Notes under the pieces: model-generated | Told to the model about the DNA's origin: nothing | Databases searched by the model: none | The model's input: only the letters and a program-made list of their open reading frames with translations | Shown here: piece after piece, positions 24,557-33,308 of the stretch | Position numbering within the stretch: position 1 is the stretch's first letter | Layout of the letters: every line of letters starts with the position of its first letter | NCBI GenBank assembly: GCA_963795665.1 | Contig: CAWCIP010000005.1 | Location: forward strand, 248,001-312,000 | Source of the DNA: DASUPK01 sp963795665 | GTDB taxonomy: Bacteria > Actinomycetota > Thermoleophilia > Solirubrobacterales > 70-9 | Direction of reading: 5' to 3' | Length of the DNA: 64,000 bases | Program-made: the position numbers and the translations under genes

Positions 24557-24559
24557 GGT
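24554..24559 (+). promoter_or_regulatory. -10 box (TAGGGT) made from a stop codon
   Basis: The TAG (24554-24556) of the anti-sigma-like gene is the first half of TAGGGT, followed by GGAGCG and ATG 24566. The GGTGGAG here could also act as a weak ribosome site. Confidence 0.45.
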
Positions 24560-24565
24560 GGAGCG

Positions 24566-26170
24566 ATGGAGGTCTCGAGTGCTCTCGGCCGGATCGGGTT
24601 ACCGGCACCTGTAGCGGAGCTGGCGGCTCGCGACTGGGACGCGGTCGTCATCGGCGGCGGGCACAACGGGCTGACCGCGGCCGCCTACCTGGCGCGAGCC
24701 GGGCAGTCGGTGCTGGTGCTCGAGCGTCGCGAGCGGCTTGGGGGCGCCTGCACCCTCGAGCAGCCCTTCTCGGACGATCGCTACCTGGTCAGCCCCTGTG
24801 CCTACGTCGTCGGCCTGCTCGATCAGCTGGTGATCGACGAGCTCGACCTGCCCGCGCACGGCTACCGCGTCACGCCCGCCGATCCCAACCTCTGGTGCCC
24901 GTTCGCCGACGGCACCTCCTTCGCCCAGTTCCTGGACGACCGCGACACCGAAGCCCACATGCGCGCCAACGGCTTCTCGGAGGAGGACGTCCGCGGCGCC
25001 CTCGCCTACGAGGCGACCTTCGACCGGATCCGGGGGCTGCTTCGGGCCGGGCCGGCGGGCGACCTCTGGCGCGGGCCCTCGCCGAGCCGCGAGCGGATCG
25101 AGGAGATCCTCGGCGACGACGAGCTGATCTCGATCGTCTTCGAGGAGCCGATCGCCGAGACGCTCGCCCGCTACGTCTCCGACGAGCGCCTCGTCCACGC
25201 CCTCTTCGGCCAGGGCATCATCGGGGAGTGGGCCGGTCCGAAGGACCCCGGCACCGCCTCGGTCCACCTGATGCACGGGATGGGCGAGGTCGAGGGGCAC
25301 GGTGGCAGCTGGGGCTACGTGGAGGGGGGCATGGGCCGCGTCTCCTTCGCGATCGCCGAGGCCGCTCAGGAGGCGGGCGCGACGATCGCTGCCGGAGTGC
25401 CGGTGGCGCGGATCGTCCCCGGCGAGGGGGTCGAGCTGGAGAGCGGGGAGCTGATCCGGGCCCGCTCCGTGCTCAGCAACGCCGACCCGAAGCGCATGCT
25501 GGGAATGCTTCCGGCGGACGCCGTTCCGTCGGACTACCGCGAGCGCCTTGAGGGCTGGGAGGTGCGCTCGCCGGTGGTCAAGGTGAACGCCGCGCTCAGC
25601 CGGCTGCCGACGTTCACCGCCGCGGGCTCGGTCGAGCCGCACCGCGCGATGGTCACCGTCACCCACGGCATCGACGCCGCCCAGGAGGCCTTCGAGGCCA
25701 GCAAGCGCGGCGAGCCGCGGGTCGCCTGGGCCGAGCTCTACTTCCAGACCGCCTACGACTCGAGCGTCGCGCCGCCCGGCGCGCACGTGATGAGCGCCTT
25801 CGCCCAGTACGCGCCCTACGAGCTGGCCGACGGAGACTGGGATTCGCGACGCGACGAGATCGGCGAGCAGGCCCTCGACCTGATCGAGACCTACGCGCCC
25901 GACCTCCGCGACTGTGTCACCGAGACCGAGGTCCTCGGCCCGCCCGACGTCGAGGAGCGGATCGGCCTGACGGGCGGCAACATCTTCCAGGGCGAGACCC
26001 TGCCGGACCAGATGTGGGACCGGCGGCTGGAGTCGCGGACCCCGGTCGAGGGCCTCTATCTCTGCGGCGCCGCGACGCACCCGGCAGGCTCGGTGATCGC
26101 TCTGAACGGGCGGAACGCGGCGATGGCGGTTCTGGAGGACGCGGGCGTGGCCGCTCCGGTCGGCGGGTAG
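24566..26170 (+). CDS. CrtI/PYROXD2-like NAD(P)/FAD-dependent oxidoreductase
   Basis: 534 aa. FAD-binding Rossmann motif DAVVIGGGHNGLTAAAYLA near residue 27, with RRERLGGACTLE after the second strand. A central YVEGGMGRVSFAIAEAAQEAGA, the mid motif ARSVLSNADPKRMLG, and the C-terminal FAD block GLYLCGAATHPAGSVIALNGRNAAM are those of phytoene-desaturase-like enzymes. No phytoene synthase lies nearby, and this branch (PYROXD2-like) is often outside carotenoid synthesis, so the substrate is open. No signal peptide. Confidence 0.88.
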   Translation: MEVSSALGRIGLPAPVAELAARDWDAVVIGGGHNGLTAAAYLARAGQSVLVLERRERLGGACTLEQPFSDDRYLVSPCAYVVGLLDQLVIDELDLPAHGYRVTPADPNLWCPFADGTSFAQFLDDRDTEAHMRANGFSEEDVRGALAYEATFDRIRGLLRAGPAGDLWRGPSPSRERIEEILGDDELISIVFEEPIAETLARYVSDERLVHALFGQGIIGEWAGPKDPGTASVHLMHGMGEVEGHGGSWGYVEGGMGRVSFAIAEAAQEAGATIAAGVPVARIVPGEGVELESGELIRARSVLSNADPKRMLGMLPADAVPSDYRERLEGWEVRSPVVKVNAALSRLPTFTAAGSVEPHRAMVTVTHGIDAAQEAFEASKRGEPRVAWAELYFQTAYDSSVAPPGAHVMSAFAQYAPYELADGDWDSRRDEIGEQALDLIETYAPDLRDCVTETEVLGPPDVEERIGLTGGNIFQGETLPDQMWDRRLESRTPVEGLYLCGAATHPAGSVIALNGRNAAMAVLEDAGVAAPVGG

Positions 26171-26173
26171 CGT
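26168..26173 (+). promoter_or_regulatory. -10 box (TAGCGT) made from a stop codon
   Basis: The TAG of the CrtI-like gene (26168-26170) begins TAGCGT, followed by CCCGGGA and GTG 26181 (7 nt). Confidence 0.45.
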
Positions 26174-26180
26174 CCCGGGA

Positions 26181-27513
26181 GTGCCAGAAGCTCGACATCG
26201 GGTGGTCGTGATCGGCGGCGGCTTCGGCGGGCTTCAGGCCGTGCAGAAGCTCGCTCGGATGCCGGTCGAGGTGACGCTGATCGACCGGCGCAATTTCCAC
26301 CTCTTCCAGCCCCTCACCTACCAGGTGGCGACCGGAGCCCTCTCGCCCGAGGAGGTCGCCTATCCACTGAGGGCGATCTTCAAGAGACGCCGGAACGTCC
26401 GGGTGCTGCTCGGCGAGGTCCGGGAGGTCGATCTCGACGGCCGGACCCTGCAGGTCGAGCCCGGCGTCGGCGAATCCGGGCCGCTCACGATCCCCTACGA
26501 CACGCTGATCGCGTCAGGCGGCTCGCGCTATTCCTACTTCGGCCACGACGAGTGGCAGACGTTCGCCCACGAGGTGAAGTCGCTGGAGAGCGCGCTCACG
26601 GTGCAGGGCTCAGATCCTGAGCGCGTTCGAGGCCGCCGAGCTCGAGCCGGACGAGGAGCGCAAGCGGGCCTGGCTCACCTTCGTGGTGGTCGGCGCCGGG
26701 CCGACCGGGGTCGAGATGGCCGGGCAGATCGGGGAGCTCGCCCGCGACACCCTCCGCCGGGACTTCCGCGTCATGGACCCTCGCGAGGGGCGGGTGCTGC
26801 TGGTGGAGATGGCCGATCGTGTCCTCACCACCTTCCCGCCATCGCTTTCGGAGAAGGCGGCCCGCTCGCTCGAGAATCTCGGGGTCACGCCGCTGCTCAG
26901 CCACACCGTCGTCGACATCGACGACGAGAGCGTCACGGTGGAGGCACATGGCGGCGCCCATGAGCGCATCCCCGCGCAAACGGTGATCTGGGCGGCGGGC
27001 GTGACCGCGTCCTCGCTGGCGAGGCGCCTGGGGGAGGCGAGTGGAGCCGAGGTCGATCGCGCCGGGCGGGTCTCGGTCGAGCCCGACCTGACGCTGCCGG
27101 GCCATCCCGAGGTGCTGGCGCTCGGGGACATGGTGCGCGTCCACGGCGAGGACGGCGCGCTGCAGGACCTTCCGGGGGTCGCGCCGGTTGCGATGCAGCA
27201 GGGCCGCTACGCCGCCAAGCTCGTCAAGGCACGCATGCGCGGCAAGGACCACGAGCCGTTCCACTACCGCGACAAGGGAAACCTCGCGACGATCGGGCGC
27301 GCCCGGGCGGTGGCCGACCTCCACGCCGTTCGCCTCAGCGGCTTTCCCGCCTGGGTCACCTGGCTCGTGGTCCATCTCTGGTACCTGATCGGCTTCCAGA
27401 ACCGGCTGCTCGTGCTGATCCGCTGGTCGTTCAGCTTCTTCACGCGCGGCCGCGGCGGGCGGGTGATCGAGGACATCCCGGATCCACAGGGAGGCGCCCG
27501 ACCGCCTTCATAG
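26181..27513 (+). pseudogene. type II NADH dehydrogenase (NDH-2), broken by a +1 frameshift
   Basis: About 443 aa once one base near 26605 is removed (GTG-C(A)GG-GCT-CAG). Part 1: HRVVVIGGGFGGLQAVQKLA (FAD), NFHLFQPLTYQVATGALSPE, LIASGGSRYSYFGHDEW. Part 2: ILSAFEAAELEPDEERKRAW, TFVVVGAGPTGVEMAGQIGE (NADH site), VIWAAGVTAS, EVLALGDMVRV and the membrane-contacting C-terminus VTWLVVHLWYLIGFQNRLLV. It would feed electrons from NADH to menaquinone without pumping protons, upstream of the bc-caa3 chain at 45-53 kb. As sequenced it is truncated after about 145 native residues. Start GTG 26181 is supported by its TAGCGT box. Confidence 0.88.
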
Positions 27514-27516
27514 GCT
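27511..27516 (+). promoter_or_regulatory. -10 box (TAGGCT) made from a stop codon
   Basis: The TAG of the NDH-2 gene (27511-27513) begins TAGGCT, followed by GCGCCC and ATG 27523 (6 nt). No Shine-Dalgarno sequence is present. Confidence 0.5.
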
Positions 27517-27522
27517 GCGCCC

Positions 27523-28357
27523 ATGGCGGTGATCCTGGCCTTCGGCTCCGCCGCGGTGTTCGCGCTCGGGACCGTGCTCCAGCAGCGGGTGGTGATGGAC
27601 GCGCCCGAGGCGAAGGAGGCGAGCGCCGGGATCCTCTTCCGCCTGGTCCAGCATCCCGTCTGGCTCGGGGGCATCGCCGCGTACGGGATCGCCTTCGGCA
27701 TGCAGGCGGCCGCCCTCGGGGACGGCCGGCTGGTGGTGGTGCAGCCGATTCTCGCGACCACGATCGTCTTCGCGCTGCCGCTGGGCGTCTGGCTCTCGGC
27801 GCAGAAGATCACTCGACGGGACGTGATCGCGGCGTTCGTCGTCACCGCGGGGCTCGCTCTCTTTCTGCTGCTGGCCGACCCGTCGGGCGGCAGGGAGGAC
27901 GCCCCGATCGGGCAGTGGCTGGTTGCGGGCGCGGTGTTGATCGGCATCGCGACCGCGCTGGTGGTCGCGGGGCTCGGGCGGGCCGGCGCGCTCCGGGCCG
28001 CGCTCCTCGGCACGGCCTCGGGCCTCCTCTTCGGCCTGGTCTCGGCGCTCACCAAGGGTGCCGTCGAGGTCTTCCAGGACGACGGCGCGGAGGTGCTGCT
28101 CAACTGGCACCTCTACGCCCTGATCTCGGTCGGCTTCGCCGGGATGACCATCACCCAGCTCTCGCTGCAGACCGGGATCCTGCCGCCGGCGGTCGCCACC
28201 AGCTCGATCTTCAACCCCGCCGCCAGCGTCGTCCTCGGCCTCACCCTGTTCGAGGAGCAGGTCCACCATTCGACCGGCGGGCAGGATCGGGGCGGCGATC
28301 GCCCTGCTCGCGATGTTCGGCGGGATCGCCGTTTTGGCCCTGGGGCGCCGGGAATAG
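27523..28357 (+). pseudogene. DMT-type multi-helix transporter, broken by a late +1 frameshift
   Basis: Nine or ten hydrophobic helices in the DMT/EamA arrangement: ILAFGSAAVFALGTVLQQR, IAAYGIAFGMQAAALG, TTIVFALPLGVWLS, FVVTAGLALFLLLAD and ATSSIFNPAASVVLGLTLFEEQ. One extra T at 28269-28270 shifts the frame just before the last helix. In the corrected frame it reads RPAGRIGAAIALLAMFGGIAVL and stops at TAG 28355-28357, giving about 277 aa. Uncorrected, the frame runs on into the following NTF2-like gene and creates a false fusion. Substrate unknown. Confidence 0.8.
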
Positions 28358-28365
28358 ACGGGTTG

Positions 28366-28704
28366 GTGCCCGAGGACCGGAAGCAGCTCGCCCAGGACGC
28401 CTACCAGGCATTCGCGGCAGGCGACCGTGAGTTCTACGAGCAGCACCTGGCCGACGACTACACCTTCTCGGCGCCGCCGGATCCGCTGCTCGACCGCGAC
28501 GGGTTCTTCGAGCGCTGCTGGCCGGGGGCGGGGATGGGCCAGAGCTTCGACTTCGTCCGGATGGTGGAGTCCGGGGAGGAGGTGATCGTCACCTACGAGT
28601 CGCGACGTCCCGACGGGAGCGGCGGCCGCAACACCGAGGTCATGACCATCGGCGACGACGGCAAGATCCACCGCACGGAGGTCTATTTCGGTTGGGAGAC
28701 CTAG
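28366..28704 (+). CDS. NTF2/SnoaL-like protein
   Basis: 112 aa from GTG 28366. KQLAQDAYQAFAAGDREFYEQHLADDYTFSAPP, DRDGFFERCWPGAG, VIVTYESRRPDGSGGRNTEV and GKIHRTEVYFGW are the helix-then-sheet order of the SnoaL-like family. It has its own start after the transporter stop. Its own stop overlaps that of the convergent flavodoxin by 4 nt. Function unknown. Confidence 0.78.
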   Translation: MPEDRKQLAQDAYQAFAAGDREFYEQHLADDYTFSAPPDPLLDRDGFFERCWPGAGMGQSFDFVRMVESGEEVIVTYESRRPDGSGGRNTEVMTIGDDGKIHRTEVYFGWET

Positions 28705-29219
28705 CCGAGCGTCTTCGCCAGCTCGGAGCCCCATGCCTTCGCCCGCTCGAGCTCGCCCTCGGCGAGCGGGCCCTCGGAGTCCTCGACGAAGAAGCTCTCT
28801 GGGTCAGCAATCACGTCGTAGCCGCGGCGCTTCAGGCGCTTCGCGATCCCACGCGCCGCAGTGCCGGTGATGACGGGCGGCTTGTCGATCCGAGTATCGA
28901 ACGCGGCGGCCCTACGGTCCTTACCCTCGCGCTCAGAGAGCCACTGCCGCAGGCCCGGACCTTCGGCGGCGCCCGGCTCCAGCTCGATGCCCTCCTCCTT
29001 GGCGCCGGCTGCAGTTCCCTTCCGGCTCATCGAGGTTGCCAGGCCGTGCATGTGGGTCGGGCCGCCGACGACAAGAAGATCCGCGTCTTTCGCCGCGCCC
29101 GAGTCGCCGGTGTTGACGGACACGACCTCTGCCTTCCCGATGCCCTCGGCGATCGCCTCGGCGACCTGGCGGGTGTTGCCGTACATCGACTCATAGGCGA
29201 CGACGATGTCCACGGTCAC
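28701..29219 (-). CDS. flavodoxin-family protein
   Basis: 172 aa. The FMN phosphate loop AYESMYGNTRQVAEAIAEG at the N-terminus, DLLVVGGPTHMHG for the first isoalloxazine loop and AAAFDTRIDK for the second; the C-terminal helix is GELERAKAWGSELAK. Length and motif order fit single-domain flavodoxins or MioC-like electron carriers. No obvious redox partner adjoins it. GTG start with GGGAAG nearby. Confidence 0.88.
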   Translation of the reverse strand: MTVDIVVAYESMYGNTRQVAEAIAEGIGKAEVVSVNTGDSGAAKDADLLVVGGPTHMHGLATSMSRKGTAAGAKEEGIELEPGAAEGPGLRQWLSEREGKDRRAAAFDTRIDKPPVITGTAARGIAKRLKRRGYDVIADPESFFVEDSEGPLAEGELERAKAWGSELAKTLG

Positions 29220-29257
29220 GATCTTCCCACGTAAGCTGCGACCTGAGGAGTGAGGGA

Positions 29258-30739
29258 TTGATCTACCGCAGCCCCGAGCCGGACATCGAGATCCCGGACC
29301 TGACCATGCCCGAGTACGTGATGGGCGGGGCGGCCGCGCGCGGCGACCACCCGGCGATCATCGACAGCACCACCGGCGAGGTCACCACGTACGCCGGGTT
29401 CGCGGCCAAGGTCGACGCGGTCGCCGCCGAGCTTCAGGCCGAGGGGATCGGCAAGGGCGACGTGGTCGCGCTGGTCGGCCCGAACAGCCCCGAGTGGGCG
29501 ATCGTCTACCACGCGATCCTCCGTACGGGTGGCGTCGTCACGCCGATGAACCCGCTGCTCACACCCGAGGAGATGGGAAGGCAGGAGGGGAACTCCGGCT
29601 CCAGGCTCTTGATCGACGACCCGCCGGGCCTCGTCGCCAAGGCGTCGCCCGGCGCCAAACCCGCCGAGGTCGATGTCGATCCCGAGGATCTCGCCGTCCT
29701 CCCCTATTCCAGCGGGACCACCGGTCTGATGAAGGGCGTGATGCTGACCCACCGCAACCTGGTGGCGAACATCGAGCAGGCCTGGAACTCCATGCCGCTG
29801 ACCGAGGAGGACACGCTCGTCGGGCTGATGCCCTTCTTCCACATCTACGGCCAGACCGTCGTGCTCAACATGGGTCTGGCGAAGGGCTCGACGATCGTCA
29901 CCATGCCGCGCTTCGACCTCGAGGGCCTTCTGGACATCCTCGAGCAGCATCGGGTCACCTGGCTTCACATCGCTCCGCCGCTGGTGCTCGCCTTTGCCAC
30001 CGCACCCGAGGTCGAGGGCCGCGACTTCTCCAATCTGAAGTTGGTGATCTCGGGGGCGGCGCCACTCGACGCCGAGCTCGTGGGCCGTGCCGAGGCGCGA
30101 ATCGGAACGCCGATCCGGCAGGGATACGGCATGACGGAGCTCAGCCCGGTCAGCCACAAGAGCCGCCTGGCCCGGGTCGCGGAGACGCCGCCGGGCAGCG
30201 TCGGGGCGCTGATCCCGAACACCGAGGCCCGCCTGGTCGATCCCGCGACCGGCGAGGACGTGGCCGAGGGCGAGGAGGGCGAGATCTGGGTCCGGGGCCC
30301 GCAGGTGATGCGCGGCTACCTCAACAACCCCGAGGCGACGGCCGAGACCCTGGTGGAGGACGGGTGGCTGCGAACCGGTGACATTGGCCGCATCGACGCC
30401 GAGGGCTTCACCTTCATCGTCGACCGGCTGAAGGAGCTGATCAAGTACAAGGGCTACCAGGTGCCACCCGCGGAGCTCGAGGCCGTGCTCGTCTCTCACC
30501 CGAAGGTGAGGGACGCGGGCGTGATCGGCGTCCCCATGGACGACGGCGGCGAATCCCCAAAGGCCTTCGTGGTAACCGACGACGGCGTCGACGCGGACGA
30601 GCTGATGGCCTACGTCGCCGAGCGGGTGGCCCCGTACAAGCGAATCCGCGAGGTCGAGTTCGTCGACGAGATCCCGAAGTCGGCCTCCGGCAAGATCCTC
30701 CGCCGGCTGCTGCGAGAGGGGCGCGCCGCGGCCAGATGA
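29258..30739 (+). CDS. AMP-dependent acyl-CoA synthetase (4-coumarate-CoA ligase-like)
   Basis: 493 aa from TTG 29258 (no closer ATG or GTG fits the conserved N-terminus). The ATP loop is YSSGTTGLMKGVMLTHRNL (Met in place of the usual Pro), then GYGMTELSPVSH, GWLRTGDIGRID and the catalytic lysine in KSASGKILRR. The region between VVTPMNPLLTPEEMGRQ and PEDLAVLPYSSG is about 25 residues shorter than usual. It activates a carboxylic acid, probably aromatic or fatty, as the CoA thioester. Confidence 0.92.
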   Translation: MIYRSPEPDIEIPDLTMPEYVMGGAAARGDHPAIIDSTTGEVTTYAGFAAKVDAVAAELQAEGIGKGDVVALVGPNSPEWAIVYHAILRTGGVVTPMNPLLTPEEMGRQEGNSGSRLLIDDPPGLVAKASPGAKPAEVDVDPEDLAVLPYSSGTTGLMKGVMLTHRNLVANIEQAWNSMPLTEEDTLVGLMPFFHIYGQTVVLNMGLAKGSTIVTMPRFDLEGLLDILEQHRVTWLHIAPPLVLAFATAPEVEGRDFSNLKLVISGAAPLDAELVGRAEARIGTPIRQGYGMTELSPVSHKSRLARVAETPPGSVGALIPNTEARLVDPATGEDVAEGEEGEIWVRGPQVMRGYLNNPEATAETLVEDGWLRTGDIGRIDAEGFTFIVDRLKELIKYKGYQVPPAELEAVLVSHPKVRDAGVIGVPMDDGGESPKAFVVTDDGVDADELMAYVAERVAPYKRIREVEFVDEIPKSASGKILRRLLREGRAAAR

Positions 30740-30758
30740 GCCCCGGGCTCGTCGCCGC

Positions 30759-31241
30759 TCAGCTGTTCGGCGTGGAGGGCGGCGCGCCGGTGCGCAGGAG
30801 CGTCGAGAGGTAGATCACGACCTTGGCTCTGCCCTTGTTTGCAGCCTGGTGGATGGTGGAGGGCTGCTCGACGATCCACTGGCCGGCCGCGATCCTGCCG
30901 GTCCGCCCGGCGGGGATCTTGCGGACGACCCTGGGGTTATCGGCCGTCCCGGTCATCACGGTGACCGACCCCTCCCTGACGGTGTAGCTGAGGACGCCCG
31001 CCTGGATGTAGGCGACCTGGGTGCCCTCGTGATGGTGAAGCGCGATCCTGCCCCCTGCCGGGATCACCACTCGGGAGAGGCCCAGCGTCCTGTGCTTGGC
31101 GCCCTTCACCTTGGTGCTCTGGGCGAGCGGGGTGCGAACGACCGTCGGCGCGCTCGACTGAGCGATCACGTGGCCGACCACGACGCCGGCCCCGACCAGG
31201 CCGATCGCGGACAAGATCAAGGTGACTCGGACGCGCCGCAT
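30759..31241 (-). CDS. membrane-anchored cupin-domain protein
   Basis: 160 aa from ATG 31241. An uncleaved or cleaved N-terminal helix VTLILSAIGLVGAGVVVGHV exports the protein. The cupin core has PAGGRIALHHHEGTQVAYIQAGVL (metal histidines in HHHEGTQ) and IVEQPSTIHQAANKGRAKVV (second motif with the third His). It likely binds a metal outside the membrane; function unknown. Leaderless start: TACGGT 6 nt upstream. Confidence 0.85.
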   Translation of the reverse strand: MRRVRVTLILSAIGLVGAGVVVGHVIAQSSAPTVVRTPLAQSTKVKGAKHRTLGLSRVVIPAGGRIALHHHEGTQVAYIQAGVLSYTVREGSVTVMTGTADNPRVVRKIPAGRTGRIAAGQWIVEQPSTIHQAANKGRAKVVIYLSTLLRTGAPPSTPNS

Positions 31242-31247
31242 CGCGCG

Positions 31248-31253
31248 ACCGTA
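31248..31253 (-). promoter_or_regulatory. -10 box (TACGGT) 6 nt before the ATG at 31241
   Basis: TACGGT-CGCGCG-ATG on the minus strand. The divergent antiporter GTG is 25 nt from the cupin ATG, so both promoters overlap in this gap. Confidence 0.5.
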
Positions 31254-31266
31254 CAGAATTCCCGGT

Positions 31267-32853
31267 GTGGGGGATCTGCAGATCTTCATCGCAGCGCTCT
31301 TCGTCTCGGCCGCCGGGCTGAACGCGCTTGCCAACTGGGTCAACGTGCCGTATCCGATCACGCTCGTGATCGGGGGCCTGGCGCTCGGCCTGATCCCCGG
31401 GATCCCGGACATCCACCTCGATCCGGAACTGGTCCTGCTGGTCTTCCTGCCGCCGTTGCTCTACGCGTCGGCCTTCTTCGCGGACCTGCGCACCCTGCGC
31501 AACGACGCACGGGTGATCGTGCTCAACGCGATCGGCCTGACCCTGGCGACAGCCGCGGTCGTCGGCGTGATCGCACACGAGGTGATCCACCTGCCCTGGG
31601 CGATGTCGTTCGCGCTGGGGGCGATCGTCTCGCCGACCGATCCGGCGGCGGCCACGGCAATCATGCGTCGGGTCGGCGCGCCTCGGCGGCTCGTCAACAT
31701 CCTGGAGGGGGAGAGCCTGGTCAACGACGCCGCGGCGCTGGTCGCCTACAAGGTCGCGGTCGCCGTCGCGATCGGCGAGAGCGTCTCGGCCGGGCACACG
31801 GTGCTCACCTTCTTCGTGGACGTCGCGGGTGGCGCGGCGATCGGGCTGGCCGTCGGCTGGGTGATCGCCGAGGTCCGCAAGCGCGTCAGCGACGTCAACA
31901 CGGAGCTGACGATCTCCCTGTTCTCTGCCTACGGCGCCTTCATCCCCGCGGACCAGCTCGGGGTGTCCGGCGTGCTCGCTGTGGTGGCGTGCGGGCTGGT
32001 GCTCGGGTTCCGTGCTCCCGAGATCGCCTCCCCGGAAAGCCGGATGCAGGGTTTCGCGATGTGGTCGATCCTCACGTTCCTTCTCAACGCCACCCTGTTC
32101 ATCCTGATCGGCCTGCAGCTGCCGACGATCGTCGACGGGCTCGCCGGCAGGTCAGCCGGCGAGGTGATCGGCTACTCGGCCGCAGTCTGTGCCGCGGTGA
32201 TCGCGATGCGCTTCATCTGGGGGAACACCGTGACCCTGGTCATCAGGACCCTCGACCGGCGGGAATCGCAGCGAGCCCGGCGCTCGACCTGGCAGTTACG
32301 GGTGGTCAGCAGCTGGTCGGGGATGCGCGGCGCGGTCTCGCTCGCCGCGGCCCTGGCGCTGCCCCTCCACACCAATGGCGGCGCGCCGCTTCCCGGCCGC
32401 GACCTGATCCAGTTCATCACCTTCTCGCTGATCCTGGTGACAGTGGTGGGGCAGGGGCTGACCCTGCCCTGGGTGATCCGCCGCCTCGGGGTGATCGACG
32501 ACGGCTCCGAGGAGGAGAACGAGGAGACCAGGGCCCGGCTGGTGATCGCGAAGGCCGCTCTCGACAGGGTCGACGAGCTCGAGGGGGAGGACTGGACACG
32601 CGACGGCACGGTCGAGCGGGTCCGCAACCTCTACCGCTTCCGGAAGAGGCGGTTCGCGATCCGAGCCGGGAAGATCGAGGACGAGGACGGGCTGGAGGAG
32701 GGCTCGCTCGCCTATCAGCGCCTGATGCACGAGATCTACGCGGTGCAGCGCGCCGAGCTCGTCCGGCTTCGCAACCAGCGCGAGATCAGCGCAGAGGTGA
32801 TGAGACGCGTCGAGCGCGAGCTCGATCTCGAGGAGCAGCGCCTCGAGGTCTAG
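31267..32853 (+). CDS. Na+/H+ antiporter, CPA1 (NhaP-type)
   Basis: 528 aa from GTG 31267. Twelve or so helices; the ion-site motifs are SPTDPAAATAIMRRV and GESLVNDAAALVAYK (the ND pair of CPA1 antiporters), with SSWSGMRGAVSLAAALALP carrying the conserved Arg helix. A cytoplasmic C-terminal domain of about 110 residues, rich in Glu and Arg (DGSEEENEETRARLVIAKAA and onward), is probably regulatory. It exchanges protons for Na+ or K+ to control pH. Confidence 0.93.
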   Translation: MGDLQIFIAALFVSAAGLNALANWVNVPYPITLVIGGLALGLIPGIPDIHLDPELVLLVFLPPLLYASAFFADLRTLRNDARVIVLNAIGLTLATAAVVGVIAHEVIHLPWAMSFALGAIVSPTDPAAATAIMRRVGAPRRLVNILEGESLVNDAAALVAYKVAVAVAIGESVSAGHTVLTFFVDVAGGAAIGLAVGWVIAEVRKRVSDVNTELTISLFSAYGAFIPADQLGVSGVLAVVACGLVLGFRAPEIASPESRMQGFAMWSILTFLLNATLFILIGLQLPTIVDGLAGRSAGEVIGYSAAVCAAVIAMRFIWGNTVTLVIRTLDRRESQRARRSTWQLRVVSSWSGMRGAVSLAAALALPLHTNGGAPLPGRDLIQFITFSLILVTVVGQGLTLPWVIRRLGVIDDGSEEENEETRARLVIAKAALDRVDELEGEDWTRDGTVERVRNLYRFRKRRFAIRAGKIEDEDGLEEGSLAYQRLMHEIYAVQRAELVRLRNQREISAEVMRRVERELDLEEQRLEV

Positions 32854-33308
32854 TAGCCGGCCGGCTTCCGGAGCGGGCCGAGGTAGACCCGCGCGAGCTC
32901 CACGGCTTTCGCCTTGCGTGCCGCCGGTGACGCTGAGCGAGCCCGGACCTTGATCGTGATCAGCCGGACGCCGTCGGTGGTCAGCAGGCGGCTCTGCAGC
33001 GGGAACCAGTATCCGCCCAGTCCCAGGCTCGTCATGGGGCGGGGCGCGGCGCGAGCGGCTTGATGGGACCACTCGACGTTCTGCCAGAACTCGACCTGCT
33101 CGCGTTCCATCCGGGCGTAGGCCTGAGGAGCGCTGTCGAGCATGACGATGACCGACATGTCATCGGCCCGGAACCGGCACCCATCAGCGCCGTTCGACGC
33201 GGTGAAACGTGAGCCGTGCGCATGCCCGGTGCACGCCGATGGCAGATGCGGAGCAGTCCGGTCTCCGCCACCGAGAACGGCAAGCACGACGGCGATGAGA
33301 AACGCCAC
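32850..33308 (-). CDS. secreted or lipid-free exported protein, function unknown
   Basis: 152 aa from GTG 33308. A short N-terminal hydrophobic stretch (MAFLIAVVLAVLGGG) is followed by CTGHAHGSRFTASNGADGCRFRADDMSVIVML, QAYARMEREQVEFWQNVEW and GYWFPLQSRLLTTDGVRLITIKV. Two cysteines could form a disulfide. It resembles small secreted actinobacterial proteins but matches no family I can name. Its GTG overlaps the TAG of the upstream DUF2855 gene by 1 nt, and its TACTCT box lies inside that gene. Confidence 0.65.
   Translation of the reverse strand: MAFLIAVVLAVLGGGDRTAPHLPSACTGHAHGSRFTASNGADGCRFRADDMSVIVMLDSAPQAYARMEREQVEFWQNVEWSHQAARAAPRPMTSLGLGGYWFPLQSRLLTTDGVRLITIKVRARSASPAARKAKAVELARVYLGPLRKPAGY

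Noticed and set aside
24566..26170. Carotenoid-synthesis locus
   Set aside because: Only the CrtI-like oxidoreductase is present; no phytoene synthase or cyclase adjoins it, and the PYROXD2-like branch is often unrelated to carotenoids.
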